Below, piece by piece: positions 6,820 to 11,911 of a stretch of DNA of 11,911 nt (positions within the stretch are counted from its first letter, which is position 1; each line of letters opens with the position of its first letter). The stretch comes from Blastocladiella britannica (taxonomy: Eukaryota > Blastocladiomycota > Blastocladiomycetes > Blastocladiales > Blastocladiaceae): the NCBI GenBank assembly GCA_025349905.2, contig MU625098.1:1-11911 (forward strand). Reading direction: 5' to 3'. Both the position numbers and the translations under genes were made by a program. The notes under the pieces are model-generated. The model was not told where the DNA came from, made no database searches, and saw only the letters and a list, made by a program, of their open reading frames with translations.

Positions 6820-7704
6820 CAAGATCAAGAGGAACACTTCCCAGGATCTCCACCAGTCGAGTCATGGCCTCCGAGTAGTCTCGCAGGGGCTTTCGGGGTA
6901 CCGAGGGTACGTGCCCTATCATATACAATATTCTTTCTGGTTAGTTCCGGAAATGTGCCAGAGATAAAGAAGAACGTACGAGTAGGAGGGGTCGGAAGGG
7001 ATGGCATCGCCGGTGCCAAGTCAGCGCGCTTCATGGCGGCGGCCGATCGCTGCTCGACCTCGGTCACGGCCAGTCGATGCAAGTTGGTGGGCTGCGCCAG
7101 CCGCTCCCGTGCCAGCCGCTGCAGCTCGCGATCGCGGTGGCGCTGGCGGTGTTCGACCAGCTCATGCAGGGACATGTCCGTCGGCTCGAGTTCTTCATAG
7201 TAAGGTCAGCATGCGATCAAGCACAAAGTCATCGCATAACGTACTCTCCGACTCTTTGAACGGTACCCCGGCAATTTCCACATTGTCATTGACGATATCA
7301 ACGACTCCGGGCAACCACACTGACCGCACGCGGTCGACAATACGCGCCCACACCCGCTCATCGTCGTCCTCTTGGTTCTTTTCTGAGTCTGTTGCTACCA
7401 GATCCACTTCGTCGTCGTTGTTATTGGCGGTTGGAGCCCATGGCGCGTCGGGTGGGGGGTCGGCGCGAAGACGGTGGAAATTGGCCATCACAGTGTCGCG
7501 ACTCGAGGCCAGGTGCTGGTCAACCATCGCATGCAAGGCGCCCATCAGGAAATCGTAGTCGGCGCGAGTCTCGAGCGCAATCCGGGGCAGCGTGTCGGTA
7601 CCGACGGCATCGGGCGGCCGGTCGCCCTGTTCTTTAAGGCGGCGCGTCTGTTCCTGTAGGCTGCGGAGGGAGATGGCGGCCGCTACCGGCTTGTGGGTGG
7701 CCAT
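6815..7704 (-). CDS. NSL1: Kinetochore MIND/Mis12 complex subunit NSL1 (Mis14)
   Basis: NSL1/Mis14 is one of four subunits of the Mis12/MIND complex that links centromeric chromatin to the microtubule-binding Ndc80 complex. Exons 7704-7245, 7192-6980 and 6915-6815 give 257 aa, in the usual range (human 281). Support: the N-terminal motif PRIALETRADYDFL (about residues 40-53) resembles the fungal Mis14 'RKIELxSPxDLxYL' block; the stretch from VWLPGVVDIV to VEIAGVPF matches the helix plus 'N-[IV]-x-[IV]-[NA]-G' motif; splicing then gives KLEPTDMSLHELVEHRQRHR, the expected 'xEPxDxxLxExV' start of the long coiled coil. The C-terminus RDYSEAMTRLVEILGSVP appears only when the second intron is removed. 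The middle (about 85-115) is an acidic Asn/Asp/Glu-rich linker. Divergence is high, so the call rests on pattern memory and could be tested by profile search. Divergent with SND2. Confidence 0.7.
6916..6979 (-). other. NSL1 intron 2 (64 nt)
   Basis: Minus strand GTACGT...GATAG with a CTAAC branch site; phase 1. Removal gives PPTRHVPSVPRKP and leads to a stop at 6815. Confidence 0.85.
7193..7244 (-). other. NSL1 intron 1 (52 nt)
   Basis: Minus strand GTACGT...ATGAAG with a CTGAC branch site; phase 1. Without removal a TGA at 7195-7197 ends the frame. Confidence 0.85.
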
Positions 7705-7801
7705 TTCTTTTTGCTTTATTGATTGAAAGAGCAGCAGCAGCGCCTCGGACTCGTACCTCGGTCACACCCCCAACCACGCTATAACTTAAGAATAACGAAA
7801 A
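7705..7801. promoter_or_regulatory. 97-bp divergent promoter between NSL1 and SND2
   Basis: NSL1 (minus) and SND2 (plus) start codons are 97 bp apart, so both promoters and 5'UTRs share this space. The SND2 side ends in an A-rich leader (AAGAATAACGAAAA) just before the ATG; the NSL1 leader is likewise A-rich on its own strand. A short CAG run (7731-7740) and a C-rich CACACCCCCAACCACG (7763-7778) are the only notable features; no clear TATA box. Confidence 0.6.
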
Positions 7802-8284
7802 ATGGCCAACTCCTCGTCCAAGCGCATCGCCGCCGCTAATCGCGCGTTCCTGGCCACGCTCCTGCGCGTCATGGCCGCCGCCAACGTCGCCACCATCGCC
7901 TGGCTCTTCCTGTGGGCACGCTACCCAACCACCGGCTGGGTGTGGGTCCCATATTACCTGTCCATGGGCTCGACGCTCGCGCTCTACCGCGCCATGCACG
8001 GCGTCGGCAACCCCACCAAGTCGGCCGACGGAGACGTGGTGGTCCACGCCGATCTCTATGGCCAGGGCCTGCACACGTATGTACCGTTCCTTTCTTCTTT
8101 TGCATTCCTCTGATTCTGACATTGGTTTGACGACAGGTACATGTTTGACGCTTTCTGCGTCATCTCGGCCGCGCAGGTGCTGTCCCTGTTGTTTTCTGCC
8201 GGTTGGTACCTGGTGCTGCTGATTCCTGGCTATGCAACCTATCGCCTCGTCAATCTGGCGCGCGGGTTCTTCGGCCGTCGTTAA
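7802..8284 (+). CDS. SND2: SND2/TMEM208-family ER membrane protein
   Basis: SND2 (human TMEM208, formerly DUF788) is an ER membrane protein of the SRP-independent targeting route, which helps insert proteins with internal or C-terminal membrane segments. Exons 7802-8076 and 8137-8284 give 140 aa. The N-terminus (KRIAAANRAFLATLLRVM) corresponds to the family's 'N-x-x-x-L' amphipathic start. Hydrophobic segments lie at about 24-39, 45-65 and 97-126. The most diagnostic stretch spans the splice junction: GQGLHTYMFDAFCV (87-100), then AQVLSLLFSAGWYLVLLIPG (104-123). The protein stops at GFFGRR, so the long basic tail of human TMEM208 is mostly absent. It shares a divergent promoter with NSL1, and only 61 bp separate its stop from the next ATG. 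Confidence 0.85.
8077..8136 (+). other. SND2 intron (60 nt)
   Basis: GTATGT...GACGACAG with CTGAC and TTGAC branch candidates; phase 2. Joining AC to G-TAC gives the conserved TYMFD. Confidence 0.9.
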
Positions 8285-8345
8285 ATGTTGTTTAAAAAGC
8301 TGATGGGAAAATCGTTCCCTTTTTCACATCGCCAAAACACCAATA
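8285..8345 (+). promoter_or_regulatory. 61-bp interval between SND2 stop and CatSper-like ATG
   Basis: All of the SND2 3'UTR and the upstream region of the next gene must fit here unless transcripts overlap. TTTAAAAAG (8289-8297) is the only TATA-like or poly(A)-like string; the leader before the ATG is CCAATA-rich (8339-8345). Confidence 0.4.
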
Positions 8346-11300
8346 ATGCAATTACAATTATGCTGCTGCCTCCTCCTGATCGCATGGATCGCGTCTGTCG
8401 TCAATGCAGCTGCTCTGGATGCCGTCGCAATTGTGTTCTCGGCCACCCCACACTCGTTTGCCGTGGGCATCAGTTCGTGCTTCACTGTACCTGCCTCATA
8501 AAAAAATTTGTAATTGACGCAGGTAAAATTTCCAGCGACAACCGCCGAAATCTACTTTGCAACCCCGCCCTCACTGACCCCTTACTCGGTCATCATTGAA
8601 TGGGGCGAGTACAGCCCGGCAGCACTCCCCGTCGTCACAGTGCTTGGTGGGCCTCTGACCGCATCTCGGGCTTCTGCCACTTACACCTACCTCACCGCAG
8701 GCCCACGGGCGGTCAACGTCACCGTCTCTACTGGATCCGTGACTTGGATTACGCCCCTCAACCAAGTGGGAGTTCCCGCCGCATTTGTTGCCACGGACGC
8801 GGACGGATCGCTGTCCACGACCCTGAGCTTCCCGATCAGCGTCTTGGCCTCGCCACCAGCCTGTTACTCGTTTATTGGCAGCATCGCTTGGTCAGTCGAC
8901 ACGCTGGCTGCCAGCCTGCTGCTCAAGGCCACCGCATTGGTGCAACTCGTGGACCCGACGGGTGCCATTTCGTCGTCGGCCCTCACCAACTCCGCATATG
9001 CGTCCGGCATGGCCCCGATCTTGACCGTGTACAACGATACCATTAGCTCCCCCGTCACCAAGCTGTCTTGGAGCGCAAGCCGGATGGGGTGGCTCGCCAC
9101 GGTGCCTGGGATCGCCCTCTTATCACCGTCCTTGGTTGCCATTGACGTGAATCCGAATGGCGCTAGCATCATGGGATGCGCAGTGCGGGGAACGACGGTA
9201 CCCATTAGTCCTGCTGCCGTGGCCTCTGTTTCCGGATTTGGAGTGCCCGCACTCTCCTCGGTAAATTCTTCTTTTCTTATGCCATGTATCCTCTGGACTG
9301 ACCAATATGACATAAAAAGGTCCCAAAACCCAGCACTGGAGTCACTTCGCTCAAACTGACTCCACACCCGTGCCGCCCCTCACACCACTTGGCATGGGTG
9401 CTGCCGCAAACGTCCACCAACACCATTTGGCACACGACCGACCATTTTGCCAGCACCACCGCCGTGTCCTTGTCAACAGCGCTCTGCGGATCCACCTGCC
9501 CCACCGGATTCACCGTGTATGACGCCACATTCGTCATGGCCGGCGACCAGATCCTGTGGCTCACGTCCAATGGCCTCTACGTGTCAACCGCAGCCTTTGG
9601 CTCGGCCAAGCGACTCACAACAGAAAGCGCCGCCCTCGACTCGCCCTCAGGATCCATAACCAGCGCCCTTTGGAACCAGTGCTACTCGGACACGCTCGTC
9701 TTGAAATCCGCGTTGGCCGTGCACTGGGTCCATACGTCGGCCGTCTTGACGGCTGGAGCGTGGTCGACCATGGCACTGGCCAGTGGAACAACGGTGCTCG
9801 CTGTGTTTGTTCCCGACGTGGCGGGTGCACTGCCAACCCTGGTCCTGGGGCCATCGACGGGCACAGCGGCGCCCACGTTGGTGACGGTGGTTGCAGGGTC
9901 CACGGCGGGCGGGACTACCATTGCCGCTTCATTCCCATCCACCGTCACCGTGACGCCGACATCAAGCGGCATCACTGGCTTGCACCGCGACGGGTCCGAG
10001 CTGCACTTGATTCTCGATGCAACCTTGCTGGCATCCATCGACGGCGGCGTCAGCTGGCGCATCGTGGACTCTATGCCCAGTACCGCTGCCATCATTTCCA
10101 GCTACTCGACATCGCGCACACGTAACGCTATGGCGGTCGCCTCGGCGGCTGGGGGCGGGATCGTGGCCGTGGGCCGGTCCGGCAGCGCGGGGCTCGTGGC
10201 GCTTGCCAGCGCCGCCGGTGGCGCGTTTGGCGGGACTCTGGCGCCGTCCATGGCGGTGGCATTCGACGCGGCCGGCGACTTGTGGACAATTACCGCCTAC
10301 TCGGCCGACGGAACATCTCTGTCGCTGGTGCGGCGTCCCATCGCTTGGGCCGGCGCCGTCCAGAGCGCCGCCTCCTCAGAGATGGCGACCATCTACCCGC
10401 AAGCAGTGGCACCGGGACTGGGGAGACAGGCTCCCTGGGCCGGCAGTAGCGACACGGCTCTGGCGCTGGTTGCAGTTGGCCTCGACGAGTACAAGATGTA
10501 CGCGGCGAGCGTGCAGACGGGCGAATATGTTCCCGCGGCATGGAAAGAGACGGCCGAGTCTGCAGTGATCACGCTGGCCGACGGTGGTGGGTCCCTCCTG
10601 ATTACGTACGTTGCGTCGGATGGAACATTTGCCTTGGCGCACGCCCTTGGGTCGTCTTTTTCGAGCATGGCCCTGGCCAGTGGGATTGCGTCGCCCGCCG
10701 TCCCACTCGACGTCGTTAGCGGCTCGGATGCGGTCGGCAGCGCGGGCCAGATTTCAGTCAAGCTGATCATCAGCAGCTCGGCGCCCGCCGGATCCCACTG
10801 GTCCACCGATATTGTTGGATCCACGGTCATGCTAAACCAGCAAAACTCGGTCCTCGTCACCTCCATCCTGGATGCAATTACAGTTGCCGGCCGGCTCATG
10901 GACCCGTACCCGATGACTCTCCCCGCCCTCGGAATTACCGATTGGTCCGTATTTGATTTCCGCAGCGCCGCCGCGGCGGGCATGGGCCCGCTTCAAACAT
11001 TCAGTTTCTCGCCCGCTTCGCTGCCCACTGGGGTGACCGTCACCATCACCACGTCTCTTGGCAGTGCCGGCGCGGTACCGTTCTCGCGCTCGCACGTTGG
11101 CATGTACTTGGTGGTCAATGGCGGCGCACAAGTCCTGCGGATGGTAGGAAGAACTTCGTCCACCGTTGCGCGAGCCGTTGTTGTGAGCAATTCTGGAGTC
11201 TCGGGTGCTGGGCCAGCCTACGTGTTTGTCAATGGCGACACTTTGCAGTCTGGCGTGATTACTTGGGTACTCTCTTATTTAATGGTTTGCGCCCATATGG

Positions 11301-11911
11301 CCTGACTGACTCTCTTATATAAAGCGCAAACCATGGGCACTGGGACCACAAGCGTGCACGTTGCAGTCTCTGGCCCTGGATATGGCGATCGACGATGTAC
11401 CTGTCAACTTTACCACGCCAGTCAACTACATGTCGTCGCTGGAATCTCTCGCATTCAACGTGACGGCGAAATGGGTTGCCAGCGACCCGACAGCCGAGAC
11501 GCTTGCCCTTCAATCCGCAAACAACGTCAACCTCGCTCTCACGTCGTCCGATCTGTTTACGGTCCAGCAGACGGTGGATGCAACCCTGGACCGGTTTGAC
11601 GGCACGGCGCGGGCGTCGGTCCAACTCGATAACAATGACGACGCAATCACCGATCTGGTGCGCAAGTACCCGGGCCGGTCCCTTCCGTCGGTCCTGGCGG
11701 CGCTCACATCGCCCCCACCGTCGATCGCGTGCACGGCAACGCTGCCATCCGTGCGGGTGTTGAATGGATGCAGCCCGAGCTATCGGCTGGTGTTTATGAT
11801 TCCAGCCGGCGGCACCAACGGGCTCCTCTCGTGGAGCGACAATATGGTGTTTCCGGATGGCGTGTCGCAGGTGTACTGGCTTCCGGTTCGTTTTTTTTTT
11901 TTTCGTTGTTG
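8346..11911 (+). CDS. CatSper-type auxiliary subunit (beta/gamma/delta/epsilon family), partial at right edge
   Basis: This is probably a large single-pass subunit whose ectodomain caps the sperm/zoospore cation channel CatSper. Exons: 8346-8486, 8523-9260, 9320-11266, 11325-11885; the gene continues past the window. The visible protein is about 1129 aa, already as long as human CATSPERB (about 1,116), with no membrane segment reached yet. In order: a signal peptide ending VVNA/AALDA (1-21); a PKD/Ig-like domain (about 28-115: FSATPHSFAVG, IIEWGEYSP, ATYTYLTAGPRAVNV); a long beta-rich region suggestive of a propeller, with WLTSNGLYVS (373-382) and an Asp-box SIDGGVSW (532-539); the FSRSHVGMYLVV block (881-892); then KPWALGPQAC (944-953) and NGCSPSYRL around Cys1091, resembling the CatSper stalk 'PW..xxC' and 'GCPPxxRL' motifs. 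The break falls just after VYWLP, where the family has its 'LPVNYRPP' motif. Which paralogue it is cannot be settled here. Confidence 0.65.
8487..8522 (+). other. CatSper-like gene intron 1 (36 nt, or 60 nt from 8463)
   Basis: GTACCT...TTGACGCAG, phase 0. The preferred 5' site (8487) keeps AVGISSCFTVKF, which fits a PKD-domain strand. An alternative GT at 8463 is also phase 0 and gives a 60-nt intron, closer to the local norm, but deletes that strand. One in-frame TAA inside shows something must be removed. Confidence 0.6.
9261..9319 (+). other. CatSper-like gene intron 2 (59 nt)
   Basis: GTAAAT...ATAAAAAG with a CTGAC branch site; phase 0. It joins VPALSS to VPKPSTGVTSL; reading through leads to a stop at 9357-9359. 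Confidence 0.85.
11267..11324 (+). other. CatSper-like gene intron 3 (58 nt, structured)
   Basis: GTACTC...ATATAAAG with CTGACTGAC branch candidates; phase 0. It joins GVITW to RKPWALG. A perfect 11-nt inverted repeat (11282-11292 with 11324-11334) spans the 3' splice site. Confidence 0.8.
11282..11334 (+). repeat. 11-bp perfect inverted repeat across a 3' splice site
   Basis: ATGGTTTGCGC at 11282-11292 and its reverse complement GCGCAAACCAT at 11324-11334 are separated by 31 nt. In RNA the stem would pair intron to exon and leave the branch-site region in the loop, with the last G of the intron in the stem. Confidence 0.8.
11886..11911 (+). other. 5' part of CatSper-like gene intron 4 (cut by right edge)
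   Basis: GTTCGT followed by a long T run begins right after codon CCG (VYWLP). Phase 0. The abrupt change from GC-rich codons to poly-T supports an intron start. Confidence 0.7.

Noticed and set aside
9556..10125. 189-codon alternative plus-strand frame within the CatSper-like exon 3
   Set aside because: Out of frame with the 1947-nt open exon; His/Arg-rich shadow translation without start context or domain.
11886..11911. Poly-T run as a polymerase III terminator
   Set aside because: No A-box/B-box or tRNA-like structure precedes it; it follows a phase-matched GT donor, so a T-rich intron start explains it.
1..11911. tRNA, rRNA, CRISPR, transposon ends or prophage genes
   Set aside because: None seen by eye: no cloverleaf sequence, no regularly spaced repeats, no transposase motifs, no terminal inverted repeats with target duplications.

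Overview
The window reads as compact, GC-rich nuclear DNA of a eukaryote. It holds seven protein-coding genes (one cut by the right edge) plus the last scrap of another gene at the left edge. Coding exons are separated by very short introns, mostly 52-78 nt, with GT..AG ends and a CTGAC/CTAAC-like branch site near the 3' end. Genes lie head-to-head, tail-to-tail or closely in tandem, with 34-280 bp between them. No bacterial operon, tRNA, rRNA, transposon or CRISPR array was found. The gene set (fungal-type Mis14/NSL1, SND2/TMEM208, SIL1, ELP6, AAMP/SQT1) suits an opisthokont with fungal affinities. A probable CatSper auxiliary subunit suggests a lineage with motile flagellated cells. My best guess, an inference only, is a zoosporic early-diverging fungus such as Blastocladiomycota (Allomyces/Catenaria type).

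Layout: 1-36 is the end of an intron and 37-~101 a possible last exon of a plus-strand gene. 363-1526 (minus) is SIL1, the ER nucleotide-exchange factor for BiP/Kar2. 1792-3206 (minus, 3 exons) is the WD40 protein AAMP/SQT1. 3385-4266 (plus, 1 exon) is Elongator subunit ELP6, head-to-head with AAMP. 4301-6538 (minus, 3 exons) is a class V PLP-dependent aminotransferase/cysteine-desulfurase-like protein, tail-to-tail with ELP6 at only 34 bp. 6815-7704 (minus, 3 exons) is the kinetochore protein NSL1/Mis14. 7802-8284 (plus, 2 exons) is SND2/TMEM208, head-to-head with NSL1 across 97 bp. 8346-right edge (plus, at least 4 exons) is a large secreted or membrane-anchored protein resembling the CatSper beta/gamma/delta/epsilon family.

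The genes do not form one pathway: ER protein folding and targeting (SIL1, SND2), translation-related functions (AAMP/SQT1, ELP6), chromosome segregation (NSL1), a PLP enzyme of unknown substrate and a flagellar channel subunit. I see no convincing undescribed multi-gene system. The items most worth a second look are the CatSper-like gene, a perfect 11-bp inverted repeat across one of its 3' splice sites, its possible 36-nt intron, the stop-free multiple-of-three introns of the aminotransferase, and motif clusters in the SIL1 and AAMP/ELP6 upstream regions. All exon boundaries were placed by eye from splice signals, frame continuity and remembered family motifs; none has transcript support here.
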